A stretch of DNA of 55,177 nt from Enterococcus raffinosus (GTDB lineage Bacteria; Bacillota; Bacilli; Lactobacillales; Enterococcaceae): NCBI RefSeq assembly GCF_018917525.1, contig NZ_JAHLOS010000031.1, positions 1 through 55,177 on the forward strand, read 5' to 3'. The notes under the pieces are model-generated. The model saw nothing but the letters and a program-made list of their open reading frames with translations, ran no database searches and was not told the origin of the DNA. Position numbers and translations under genes: made by a program. Positions 25,634 through 34,686 of the stretch are shown piece after piece (the stretch's first letter is position 1; each line of letters starts with the position of its first letter).

Positions 25634-27859
25634 ATGTCAAAAGAGATGAAGCTTGATGAAAATAAAAAGTTAGATATACACGAAATTTTGGATGATTTAG
25701 CCAATTATCGTCCAAGACGTCGCGGCTGGTCATGGCGTACCCCAGTTCCACGTTACAAGATGCACAGCTTTGAATACCATGACATGGCAGAATCCTTAAA
25801 AAAATATGTTCCCTTACCGTCTGCAAAATATTTTGACAATATCGATCCACAAGGTACTTCGTCAATTACAACGGAAATTGCCTCAGGTCGTTTTGAAGAT
25901 GATATTCGCAGAATGCGAATGGCTGCTTGGCATGGTGCCGATCATCTGATGGTGATTCGTACGGCAGGCCAGTCCCATTTTGAAGGGCTGATCGAGGGCA
26001 CACCACAAGGAATCGGCGGTATTCCAATTACGCGGAAACAAGTTCGAGCACAAAGAAAAGCGTTGGATGCGATTGAAGATGAAGTGGGACGGCCAATTAA
26101 CTATCATAGTTACGTTTCAGGAATCGCTGGTCCAGAGGTTGCGGTAATGTTCGCCGAAGAAGGAGTCAACGGCGCCCACCAAGATCCGCAATACAATGTG
26201 TTGTATCGTAACATTAATATGATTCGTTCATTTGTCGATGCCTGTGAATCGAAAAAGGTGATGGCTTGGGCAGGAATAGCCCAAATTGACGGAGCGCATA
26301 ACGCGAATGCAACGGCGCGTGAAGCCTGGAAGGTTATGCCTGAGCTGATGGTCCAGCACGCGATTAATTCGATCTTCTCCCATAAAGTCGGAATGGAAAA
26401 ATCAGACATCTGCTTGTCCACCGTTCCGCCAACGGCACCGCCAGCACCGTCAATGTATCTAGACCTGCCGTACGCTGTTGCTTTGCGGGAATTTTTCAGC
26501 GACTATCGGATGCGTGCGCAGCAGAATACAAAATACATGGAGGCCTCAACACGTGAAGCTACGGTGACTCATGTATTGAATCTATTGATCTCAAAATTAA
26601 CCAGTGCCGATATCCAATCAACTATCACGCCAGATGAGGGACGCAATGTTCCTTGGCATATTTACAATATCGAAGCTGTCGATACCGCGAAACAGGTTTT
26701 CCAAGGCTTAGATGGTTTTGGTGATATGGTGAAGCTGCTTGATGATGGCCCGTTGCGAGAAACAGCTCGTGAAATCAAAGAAAGAGCGGTCCTATTCTTT
26801 GAAGGGATCATTGAAGCAGGCGGCTACTTCCAAGCAGTTGAAGATGCCTTTTTCGTGGATTCTGGAAACTATCCAGAGCGAAATGAAGACGGAATCTCTC
26901 GTAAAATCAACGGCGGCGTTGGAGAAAATACGGTTTATAAACGTGATGAAGACTATTTGGCACCAGTTACCGCCCATTATGGCTATAACAATGTCGCTCA
27001 ATACGATGAAGGCGCAGTGGAAGATCCTGCGAGTCTAATTGGCGGCTCGACACTTGAAAAACCGGAAAAAATCATTTTTATCGATGAACTGGATGAAAAT
27101 GACAATGTCAATGTTCGTTTAGAAGAAAACAAAGAGCTTCGAGAAAAGGAATTGATCAAACCAGAAGCAGAATGGCAGGGCGATGGGATAATCCTGCTAA
27201 CAATGATGCTTCCAGAATCAAAACGTGTGGCAGAATTTGCGGCGTTAGAAATTGGGAAGAAGATGGGGCTGGTCGATTGCGAAGTGATCAATAAGGAAGT
27301 GATGCAGGCCGCAGAAGGAACACGAATCGAGCTAAAAGGCCGGGTGCCATTTACGATTGATAAAGTCACTTTAGTCATTCCTGAAGAACCAAAAACACTG
27401 TCAGATGATGAAATTCGTGAAGAAGTAAAACGCAAAAAAATGGTGATTGTTGCGGGAACAGTAGGTGAAGATGAACATTCTGTAGGGTTGCGTGAAATTA
27501 TCGACATCAAACACGGCGGAATTGAAAAATACGGAATGGAAGTCCATTACTTAGGGACGAGTGTACCAGTTGAAAAATTAGTGGATGCGGCGATTGAATT
27601 AAATGCCGATGCAATCCTAGCTTCAACGATTATCAGTCATGATGATATTCATTACCGCAACATGAAACGGATTCACGAATTAGCGATTGAAAAAGGCGTT
27701 CGTGAAAAAGTCATGATCATGGCTGGTGGAACCCAAGTTATTCCAGAGATCGCTGTTGAAAATGGGATGGACGCTGGCTTTGGTCGGGGAAGTAACGGTG
27801 CAAATGTCGCAACAGCGTTGGTAGAGCGCAGGAAAGAAATGGAAAGAGAAGAAGTCTAA
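25634..27859 (+). CDS. oraE: D-ornithine 4,5-aminomutase, large (B12/PLP) subunit
   Basis: 741 residues, with a TIM barrel first and a C-terminal Rossmann-like cobalamin domain. The base-off B12 motif D-E-H-S-V-G puts the cobalt-ligating His at residue 615. IDIKHGG follows with Lys626, 11 residues on. This is the same spacing as His618 and Lys629 (PLP Schiff base) in the C. sticklandii enzyme. It makes 2,4-diaminopentanoate from D-ornithine by a radical mechanism. The cofactor would come from the adenosyltransferase gene at 19129. All key residues seen are intact. Confidence 0.96.
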   Translation: MSKEMKLDENKKLDIHEILDDLANYRPRRRGWSWRTPVPRYKMHSFEYHDMAESLKKYVPLPSAKYFDNIDPQGTSSITTEIASGRFEDDIRRMRMAAWHGADHLMVIRTAGQSHFEGLIEGTPQGIGGIPITRKQVRAQRKALDAIEDEVGRPINYHSYVSGIAGPEVAVMFAEEGVNGAHQDPQYNVLYRNINMIRSFVDACESKKVMAWAGIAQIDGAHNANATAREAWKVMPELMVQHAINSIFSHKVGMEKSDICLSTVPPTAPPAPSMYLDLPYAVALREFFSDYRMRAQQNTKYMEASTREATVTHVLNLLISKLTSADIQSTITPDEGRNVPWHIYNIEAVDTAKQVFQGLDGFGDMVKLLDDGPLRETAREIKERAVLFFEGIIEAGGYFQAVEDAFFVDSGNYPERNEDGISRKINGGVGENTVYKRDEDYLAPVTAHYGYNNVAQYDEGAVEDPASLIGGSTLEKPEKIIFIDELDENDNVNVRLEENKELREKELIKPEAEWQGDGIILLTMMLPESKRVAEFAALEIGKKMGLVDCEVINKEVMQAAEGTRIELKGRVPFTIDKVTLVIPEEPKTLSDDEIREEVKRKKMVIVAGTVGEDEHSVGLREIIDIKHGGIEKYGMEVHYLGTSVPVEKLVDAAIELNADAILASTIISHDDIHYRNMKRIHELAIEKGVREKVMIMAGGTQVIPEIAVENGMDAGFGRGSNGANVATALVERRKEMEREEV

Positions 27860-29277
27860 TGAAAATTGATATCTTAGTAGCAGAGATCGGGTCCACGACA
27901 ACCGTGGTTAATGCTTTTCAAGGTATCCACGGAGCGCAGCCTGTCTTTTTAGGACAAGGACAGGCTGCAACAACGGTGTTAGAGGGTGATGTTCGAATCG
28001 GTCTAGAGAACAGCATCAAGGATCTGCAGGAACAGCTGGAGGTGGACCATTTATCCTATGATGAGATGTTCGCCACCTCCAGTGCGGCCGGCGGGCTAAA
28101 AATGACTGTTCATGGGTTGGTTTTTGATATGACTGCACGTGCGGCCAAAGAAGCGGCGCTGGGAGCAGGAGCAATTGTCCATATGGTGACAGCAGGAAAA
28201 TTACGGCGAACAGACATGAAAAAAATCGCGGATGCTTCGCCAAACATTATTTTGATCGCAGGCGGTGTTGATTATGGCGAACGTGAAACGGCATTAGACA
28301 ATGCAGAAAAAATCGTTGACTTAGGTCTTTCAATTCCCGTGATTTATGCGGGTAATGTTGAAAACAATGAAGAGATCAAGCTGATTTTTGAAAATAGTAA
28401 CCAGGAGCTGTACATTGTTGAAAATGTTTTTCCAAAAATTGACGAGCTAAATGTCGAGCCGACACGCAAGGTGATTCAAAATGCCTTTGAAAAGCACATC
28501 ATCCACGCGCCTGGAATGGAGCATATTCACGATCTGGTAAATGAAACCATTACACCAACTCCCGCAGCGGTAATGAATTTAAGCCAGCTAATCTATGAAA
28601 AAATCGGTGATGTCTTAGTCGTCGATGTGGGTGGTGCAACAACGGATGTTTATTCTGTCACCGAGGGAACCGATGCTATTTCAAAAATTCAAGTTGCTCC
28701 TGAGCCAGTAGCCAAGAGGACTGTTGAAGGCGATTTAGGCATGTTTGTCAATATGGAGCATGTCATCGAGATTGTTGGTGAAGAGCAGCTTGTCAAAGAA
28801 GGCCATCATCTGGAAAAGCTGCGGCAGGAGTATCACTCGATTCCTAAGAATAAAGAAGAAAGAGCATTTGTTGAGCGGTTGACTGAAGTAGCTGTGAAGA
28901 CGGCGGTAGATCGGCATGTTGGCGCTTTGCGTTATGTTTATGGGCCTTCCGGTAGAGATACACTAGCACAAGGGAAGGATCTGTCGAATATTCGCTATGT
29001 CATTGGAACCGGAGGCGCATTGACACGATTGAAGAATGGTCCAGACATTTTGAAAAAGATCCGTAAAGAAGATTCGGATACAAAATTATTGCCAACAGGC
29101 ATTCCGAAAGTTTTGATTGATCAAGATTATATTATGTCCTCATTGGGAGTCTTAGCCTGTAAATATCCCGATGAAGCCATGAAGCTGCTAGAAGCTTCAT
29201 TAGGCTATCCGCTGTTAAATGAGGAGTTAATTTCCAGTGCTGTTTCTTCTCAACAAGAAGCTTCTATGCTAAAATAA
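27859..29277 (+). CDS. GlmL/MutL-like ATPase, probable OraSE reactivating factor
   Basis: 472 residues of the actin-like ATPase family annotated as MutL or GlmL. It has the first phosphate motif VAEIGSTTTVVNAF, the second motif VVDVGGATTDVYSV, and IGTGGALTRLKNGPDIL near the C-terminus. In other bacteria such genes sit beside glutamate mutase or ornithine aminomutase and are thought to exchange damaged cobalamin. The start overlaps the oraE stop (TAATG). It is the last protein gene of the operon, and a second cobalamin riboswitch begins about 15 bases after its stop. Confidence 0.88.
   Translation: MKIDILVAEIGSTTTVVNAFQGIHGAQPVFLGQGQAATTVLEGDVRIGLENSIKDLQEQLEVDHLSYDEMFATSSAAGGLKMTVHGLVFDMTARAAKEAALGAGAIVHMVTAGKLRRTDMKKIADASPNIILIAGGVDYGERETALDNAEKIVDLGLSIPVIYAGNVENNEEIKLIFENSNQELYIVENVFPKIDELNVEPTRKVIQNAFEKHIIHAPGMEHIHDLVNETITPTPAAVMNLSQLIYEKIGDVLVVDVGGATTDVYSVTEGTDAISKIQVAPEPVAKRTVEGDLGMFVNMEHVIEIVGEEQLVKEGHHLEKLRQEYHSIPKNKEERAFVERLTEVAVKTAVDRHVGALRYVYGPSGRDTLAQGKDLSNIRYVIGTGGALTRLKNGPDILKKIRKEDSDTKLLPTGIPKVLIDQDYIMSSLGVLACKYPDEAMKLLEASLGYPLLNEELISSAVSSQQEASMLK
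29247..29275 (+). promoter_or_regulatory. Possible promoter for the orphan riboswitch RNA, inside the end of the GlmL-like gene
   Basis: TTCTCA (29247-29252, 4/6 to consensus) is 17 bases before TAAAAT (29270-29275, 5/6), and TGC directly precedes it as an extended -10. A start near 29282 would begin just before the riboswitch stem P1 at 29292. It overlaps coding sequence, so it is only a candidate; the riboswitch may instead be transcribed from the operon. Confidence 0.4.
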
Positions 29278-29291
29278 TGGTAGTTTAATAC

Positions 29292-29405
29292 AATTGAGTG
29301 CGTGATAGTCATTACGACTAGGATGGAAGTTGGTGAAAGTCCAACGCTGTACCCGCAACTGTAAGGATCGTAGTATCCAAGTCAGGAACATCGTGAGTGC
29401 TCAAT
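29292..29405 (+). ncRNA. Orphan cobalamin riboswitch at the 3' end of the ornithine operon
   Basis: The core GGTGAAAGTCC (29332-29342) is followed by CGCTGTACCCGCAACTGTAA (near 29345-29364) and the B12 box AAGTCAGGAACATC (29379-29392). All are close to the cobalamin consensus. Stem P1 is ATTGAGTGC (29292-29300) with GTGCTCAAT (29397-29405), allowing two GU pairs. It lies in sense orientation 15 bases after the last ornithine gene, but no sense coding sequence follows; the next gene is a LysR regulator on the opposite strand. It could make a B12-controlled small or antisense RNA, or be a relic of a lost gene. Confidence 0.88.
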
Positions 29406-29482
29406 CACTTTTTCGGGAGTAAGAAAGTGGCTATAAAACCATGAAAGTAGCCGCTTTGTCTCAATAACAAAGCGGCTTTTTG
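29406..29482 (+). terminator. Riboswitch expression platform: terminator with competing antiterminator
   Basis: Three mutually exclusive hairpins follow P1. (A) CACTTT 29406-29411 with AAAGTG 29424-29429. (B) An antiterminator, AAAGTGGCT 29424-29432 with AGCCGCTTT 29449-29457. (C) A terminator, AGCCGCTTTGT 29449-29459 with ACAAAGCGGCT 29467-29477, then five T. B shares its right arm with C, so only one can form. This is the layout of a working transcription attenuator. Confidence 0.82.
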
Positions 29483-29485
29483 TTG

Positions 29486-29513
29486 TTTAAAAAGATTCCC
29501 CAATCTTTTTAAA
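29486..29513. terminator. AT-rich bidirectional hairpin between the riboswitch RNA and LysR
   Basis: TTTAAAAAGATT (29486-29497) and AATCTTTTTAAA (29502-29513) pair perfectly around CCCC. It is probably the LysR terminator on the minus strand. It could also stop some plus-strand read-through from the riboswitch. Confidence 0.6.
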
Positions 29514-29528
29514 TCATTTAATAAGAAA

Positions 29529-30416
29529 TCAGATCCATTGGACTTTGGCGGTCTTTGAGTGGGCCTGACTTTGCTGACAGATAAGTGAATACAAATTTTG
29601 AATACTTTCATGGTTGCTGCTTGCTTTATTAATTACCACATTAACGGGTTCATTTGTCGAAAGCTCTTTGATGATTGAAATTTGTTTTGATTCAATCAAA
29701 TGGCGAATTCTTCCCGCCCGAACGATGCCCAGCATGCTATTGTTCAAGACGGCTTCTTGCACCACTTCATCACTTGTCGAATCAATGATTTGCGGTGTGT
29801 TAAGGGATTGCTTAAAGGAGTTGTGGTAGTTATAATATTCAGATTGATCCACAACGATTGGATAACGTTCAAAATAGTCCTCCAAATGGAAATTAGGACG
29901 ATAATATTTTGTGTTAATACACAAGATAACGCTTTCATAATCGATCGTTTCATAATTCAAATCAGAAGAGGCGATATTGCCTGAAATAATTCCGATATCG
30001 ATCTCATTTTTTAACAGCTGACTAATTGTTTCTTCATTGCTAGAGCCATGCAACTGAAAAGATACAGTCGGATTTTTTTTGTTTATTTGACGAATTGCCG
30101 GTAAAAAATAGCGGAAGCAATAGTAGTCGTGACCTTGTAAATGAATTAAGTGATTCTTTCCATATTCGCTAGGAATTCCCTCGATTAGATTCACTTCTCT
30201 TAGTATGTTGATTGCACGTTTATATAACTGTTCTCCTGCATAGGTTAATACATATTTTCCTCCACGCTTCTCTAATAAAATGGTTCCTAGATGTTCTTCT
30301 AAGCTGCGTATATGCTTTGTAACTGTGGGCTGTGAGTAATTCAATTTAATAGCAGCTTTAGTAAAATTCAATTCCTCAGCAACGACTTGAAACGTTTGCA
30401 ATGTTCGAAACTCCAT
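29529..30416 (-). CDS. LysR family regulator
   Basis: 295 residues. The N-terminal LysR helix-turn-helix is MEFRTLQTFQVVAEELNFTKAAIKLNYSQPTVTKHIRSLE, with key residues 1-45. A periplasmic-binding-type effector domain follows (EIDIGIISGNIASSDL, NSMLGIVRAGRIRHLIE). It is convergent with the ornithine operon and separated from it only by the orphan riboswitch. It may control that operon or an unlinked one; the sequence does not decide. Read-through of the riboswitch RNA would run antisense to the 3' end of this gene. Confidence 0.9.
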   Translation of the reverse strand: MEFRTLQTFQVVAEELNFTKAAIKLNYSQPTVTKHIRSLEEHLGTILLEKRGGKYVLTYAGEQLYKRAINILREVNLIEGIPSEYGKNHLIHLQGHDYYCFRYFLPAIRQINKKNPTVSFQLHGSSNEETISQLLKNEIDIGIISGNIASSDLNYETIDYESVILCINTKYYRPNFHLEDYFERYPIVVDQSEYYNYHNSFKQSLNTPQIIDSTSDEVVQEAVLNNSMLGIVRAGRIRHLIESKQISIIKELSTNEPVNVVINKASSNHESIQNLYSLICQQSQAHSKTAKVQWI

Positions 30417-30470
30417 AATCTCCCTCCACTTATTTCTATTCTAAAAATAATTTCCACAAAAAGCATTTTC

Positions 30471-30581
30471 GTTAAAAACTATTTTTAACATTACTACCAT
30501 TATAATATAAACAGAGCCTATTGTATAGGGAACGAACGATGATCAAACACGCAAAAAAGTGACGATAAAAAAACTATTTTT
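30471..30581. promoter_or_regulatory. Paired inverted repeats upstream of LysR
   Basis: AAAAACTATTTTT occurs at 30474-30486 and again at 30569-30581. The first is extended to a perfect repeat, GTTAAAAA-CTA-TTTTTAAC (30471-30489). A TATAAT lies between them near 30500. This fits a LysR binding region for autoregulation, though no divergent gene is adjacent. Confidence 0.45.
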
Positions 30582-31191
30582 CGTTCAAATCACGATTACT
30601 ATCAGGGGTTAAAGTAGATCGAAATAGTATCTGTTTTCCACGATTTTCCTACCATTAATCTCCCGTTTCTCTCAAAAACGACAACTAATTAAAAAACAAG
30701 AATTTCTTTGCTCCTTTTTTATTTTTCTATTTTGGATGAGGGGGAGCTGTTAGGGACTCTCAAGATAGATAAAATAACTTAAGTTCTTTGTCGCATTGTG
30801 TTGCATTTTGGATCTGTAACGGGGTCAGAGAGCTGTTATCCATATGAAAATAGCGATTTATTTTCTTATTCTAGCTAATAAAATAGTAGAACTGAGCTAT
30901 TTTCAATCATAAGAGGAGTTTGGTGAGAAGCAATCAGCGCACAAAACTGAGAAGAGGAAAAATCTCTCACTATTAAGAAATATCTGAGGTTTTCTTGAAG
31001 CTCATCAGATTTTGATTGATTTAAAATTGAAAATAACGTCGGATATTTTAAGAACCAGAGAATTTTTTTCAAAATGCGACAGTGCTGTTATTATTTGTAA
31101 ATCATTCTGTCATTTTTCTGTCTTGGTTTTAGTTAATAATCATTAAGGAAATATTTTTAATTGAAATTATAGATAGAAAAGGTTGATAGTG
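30582..31191. other. Gene-poor stretch
   Basis: About 600 AT-rich bases. No convincing coding sequence, riboswitch, tRNA or terminator was seen on either strand. A short open frame on the minus strand near 30875-31072 has no ribosome site and unconvincing codon use. Confidence 0.5.
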
Positions 31192-31376
31192 ATGATGAAG
31201 TTATGTATTGGAATGAAGCTAGAAGCAGTAAGTGTCCATGGAGAGGTTGTTGAAGGTGAAGTGTTATGTATTTATCAACGAACCTTCATAATCGTCTCAA
31301 AAAAGACGCACAACGTTACTTAGTTCGCCTAAATACGCTGAGCAAAGACTTATATATACAAGATGTCCCTGCATGA
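31192..31376 (+). pseudogene. Small conserved-looking protein with a frameshift at an A-run
   Basis: ATG 31192 opens 43 codons (MMKLCIGMKLEAVSVHGEVV...) that stop at 31323. After the A6 run at 31299-31304, a different frame continues with RYLVRLNTLSKDLYIQDVPA and stops at 31376. One extra A would join them into a protein of about 61 residues. So this is either a one-base deletion, a sequencing error at the homopolymer, or transcriptional slippage. Function unknown. It is single and followed by a good terminator. Confidence 0.5.
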
Positions 31377-31406
31377 GGAATACATTTAGTAATAGTATAT
31401 AAATGA

Positions 31407-31442
31407 AAAAAACGTACAGCAGATTTTTGCTGTACGTTTTTT
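31407..31442. terminator. Bidirectional terminator between the small ORF and the adhesin
   Basis: AAAAAACGTACAGCA (31407-31421) and TGCTGTACGTTTTTT (31428-31442) pair perfectly, with A and T runs at the ends so that it works on both strands. It ends the plus-strand small ORF and the minus-strand adhesin gene. Confidence 0.88.
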
Positions 31443-31453
31443 AATGTGCTAAA

Positions 31454-33987
31454 TTATTGATCGTCCTTTAAGTTAAGTTTTCTATACAGACTAATTAAGA
31501 GTACTCCTAATAGAAAAGTCATTCCCAAAAGTGTCAACGCGGTAGAAGATTTCTGCCCAGTGTTAGGATAAGCTTTAGCTGCTCCACCTTTGTTATTTAT
31601 ATGAGTACTCACGATAACAAAATCAAAGGGTGCTTGTTCAACAACTCTTGAATGGTAATTTTTTGGAACATCGATTGCTTCGACCGTATAGTTTATCTTG
31701 TTTCCATTCGCATCCTGTTTCGGAAGATTCTTCCAAGAATGGCTCCAGTGATTGTCGTCATTTAAAATCACGGGCTCTCCATGTTTTTTATCGCGATCGT
31801 AAAGCTGTACCTTAACAGAAGAGGGGCGATCCTTTTCTCGATCGTTGTTATCATTCCATTGTTGAGTGACGTTTACTGATGGAATAGTAGGGACTTCTTT
31901 ATATGTGTTCGTTATATTAAAGCCCTCCACCTGACTTGAATATCCAGAGACTGGTTCTTCATTGATTGTGTAAACGATTGGTTGACCATTTCGATTTTTT
32001 GGCAAGTCAGTGAATTCATAGTCCCAATTATCATTGGCGGTAACTTGTTTAGTCGCCACCTGCTCGCCATTTGCTAACAGTAGGACAGTGATGCTGGGGG
32101 GTCTTTTTTTGTCGCGATTGTTATTGTCTTGCCAGGTTTTATTCCCCTTGACCGAGGTTTGTTCTGGCAAATGCGTATTGGTAACGATAAAGCTATCAGC
32201 GTTTTCTTGGGACACAGCAGAGGTATAGCCAGATACTACGGTTTCTTCCTCGACCGTATAGTTGATTGCTTGTCCTTTGTCATTTTTTGGAAGATTCTCC
32301 CAAGTATGGGTCCATTGATCGGCGCTAGAAACAGAAGCTTCGTCGATTTTTTCTCCGTTAGCTAGAAGTGCAAATGTAACAGCTTCCGGTCTTAATCCAT
32401 CCTGATCATTTTGATCGCTCCAGATCTTTTGAATATTAATGGAACGAACTTCAGGTGTGTGGGTGTTGGTAATTGTATTCCCTTCAATAGTAGTGACATA
32501 ATCAGGTACGGCGTTTTCAGACACGCTATACTCGATCTCCCGTCCATTTAAAAATTTGGGCAGGTTGGAGAAAGGGTAGCTCCAATCGTTTTGACTCGTG
32601 ACCGTTTTACTCTCCTGAAAAACGCCGTTGGCCAGCAGGTTGACGGTAATTTGATCCGGACGTTTGCCGTCTTGGTCATTTTGATCCCGCCAGATTTTTT
32701 GTCCAGAGAATTCGGTCGTTTTTGCCGGATAGTGATTGATGATGTCAAATCCCTTTACTTCGCTGCTATATCCTTCTGGGACAGTCGTTTCTTGCACAGA
32801 ATAGCCATATTCTCTTCCAGTATTGTCGTATTTCGGTACTGAAGGAAAGGCGTAGCTCCACGTTCCGTCTTGGCTTTCTGAGATAGTTGTCCATCTCGCA
32901 ACAACGAGACTGAGATAGTTTCCGGTCGTGTTTGGGAACCATTCTCTTCGTCCTCCCAAATTTTTGTTCCCGAAATAGTAATCAGCTGCTCGCCTTCACC
33001 GCCACCGCCTTGTCCATGATAAGTAGCGGTGGATACAGAAGTATCGATAAAACTTCCGTTATCATAAGTGCTTGCGGTGTTGTGGTATCGATTATTGGCT
33101 ACATTATATAATAGCCGCGTTTGATAATGGATGACTAAAGAAGTCGTAGCTGTATTATTTTGTTCCTGCACACTGGTCAATTTTCCAAAGCTAAGATTGA
33201 AGGTCTGTGTTCCGTCGGCCTGTTGCGTAATAACCGGATCTATTCGCTCAGTAGTTAGGACAGTTCGTCGCCAATTACGATGAGCGATCGTCATTGATCC
33301 AGGAATATAGTCCTGATTGTTCTCCATAATATCTTGAAGTGTCGCATTTTCGACTGGGTAGCCGCCATTATTGACCGTTAGCGTCCAATTGATAATGGTG
33401 GGATCTGCATCGTCGTAGGATAAGCTCTTGGCGATTGCACTAGTTCCAGAGCCACCGCCTGAACTGCTCTTTGAAAAATTTAAGTGAACGGTGTTGTTTG
33501 GATTGGTCTGTGTCGGAAAGGCCAGATCATTTCCAGTTTCATAATTTAGCTGACTGCGATTGAAGGTAGCCCAAAAATTAAAATTAATTCTTAAATTATC
33601 ATAGGATTGAGCATCAGAAGTAAATTGGATTGAAATGACACCATTGCTGATGGTAACATCCGCCAAATGCACGCCCGTTGATGTATTGATACTGATTGGT
33701 GTCGTTGTTGTGTAATTCAGTTCTTTAGGCAGAGGCATGGTGTAAGGCTGGTCTATATTGATGGCGCTGCCATTTTCCAAATTTAAATTATAGGTTATTT
33801 GAACAGAAGAAGTATCGCGAATTCTATTGGTTCCAACCGGTCCGTCTGCATCAGCGAGAGTGACACCTGAGACAAATTGGGAAGCATCCAGATTTTCGGC
33901 TGCATAGCCGCTGGTTGAACCTAACTGAATAAATAGGTTGCTTAGTAAAAAGATAATACTAAAAAGGGATTTTAGCCTTTTTTGCAT
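31454..33987 (-). pseudogene. Cell-wall-anchored adhesin with Cna_B repeats, frameshifted
   Basis: Two overlapping frames make one surface protein. The first (from ATG 33987) has a signal peptide ending near GYAAENLD, a collagen-adhesin-like A region and the start of the first Cna_B repeat (ISGTKIWEDEENGS). The second (to 31454) resumes in that repeat at SESQDGTWSYAF. It continues through four more repeats of about 85-90 residues, each opening like QKIWRDQNDQDGKRP. The C-terminus is a sorting signal with YPNTG in place of LPxTG, a hydrophobic span and KLNLKDDQ. The frame changes near 32.88-32.92 kb, beside an 11-base direct repeat. As given, the product would lack its anchor. No sortase gene is nearby. 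Confidence 0.82.
32878..32920. repeat. 11-bp direct repeat at the adhesin frameshift
   Basis: CTGAGATAGTT occurs at 32878-32888 and 32910-32920, so the unit is 32 bases, not a multiple of three. Losing one unit would rejoin the two adhesin frames (PETISESQDGTW), at the cost of about ten residues. This places the frameshift at a slippage-prone site. Confidence 0.7.
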
Positions 33988-34119
33988 GGGAAACCTCTCC
34001 TTTAACTTCTTATTATCAAAAGTATAAAGGGGGAATCACTGAATCCAAAGAATTCTGCCTACACAAGAAAAAACATCTAGCAAAACTAGATGCTTTCTCA
34101 AAAATATTCACTGATTGAG

Positions 34120-34677
34120 TTAAATAAAGCTCTCTAAAAATTCCGTTGCGACTCGTTGAAACGATTCATCGTAGTCAATCAATAATTGCTTTAAAGACTC
34201 AGTTTGACTAACTTTTCGCCCCTGACTTTGTACCTCAAGCAGTAATTCCTCGCCATTCAAACGAAAATCTACAAACACCTCATCGTCGATCGACGTTTCT
34301 AAATAATCAATCATAGATTCGAAATAGCCTTCCGCTAGCGGCTCTGCAACCTCCAACAAGACATGCTCCATCAAGGCATCAACCTCTGGATTTTTGTATA
34401 AAAGGAAATGCTTGCTAACAAATGCAGAATCATAAACATTCTCGATCTTAAAACCTAAAAATTGCAGATACTCTTCGACTTCACCAATCTTTTCTAAGGT
34501 ATCTAAGACTGTGCGGAGGATTCTAAGGAGTGCGTCATCAAGCACCGTATCGAACTGCTCCTTTGAATAGTAGGTTTCAATGACCTCTTCTGTTTCAAAA
34601 AAGCTCGCTTGGATTTTCTCGAAGTAATAGCCCGTTGATGATTGGTCTTTGACAAAAAAACTCACTTGCATACTCAT
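34120..34677 (-). CDS. Hypothetical protein, acidic, 185 residues
   Basis: Not recognised. ATG 34677 (MSMQVSFFVKDQSS) is preferred because AGAGGTG lies six bases upstream; the GTG at 34686 overlaps that site. The protein is acidic and largely helical (VLDDALLRILRTVLDTLEKIGEVEEYLQFLGF), with no signal peptide, membrane segment or cysteine pattern, so it is probably cytoplasmic. It stands alone between the adhesin and a long gap. Confidence 0.7.
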   Translation of the reverse strand: MSMQVSFFVKDQSSTGYYFEKIQASFFETEEVIETYYSKEQFDTVLDDALLRILRTVLDTLEKIGEVEEYLQFLGFKIENVYDSAFVSKHFLLYKNPEVDALMEHVLLEVAEPLAEGYFESMIDYLETSIDDEVFVDFRLNGEELLLEVQSQGRKVSQTESLKQLLIDYDESFQRVATEFLESFI

Positions 34678-34686
34678 TTTGATCAC

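Noticed and set aside
26998-27510. Long minus-strand open frame inside oraE
   Set aside because: Serine-rich shadow frame of a strongly conserved gene, with no ribosome site.
29406-29460. ANTAR-type hairpins as in the Enterococcus eut small RNA
   Set aside because: The paired hairpins with the expected loop bases are not present; the hairpins fit a terminator/antiterminator better.
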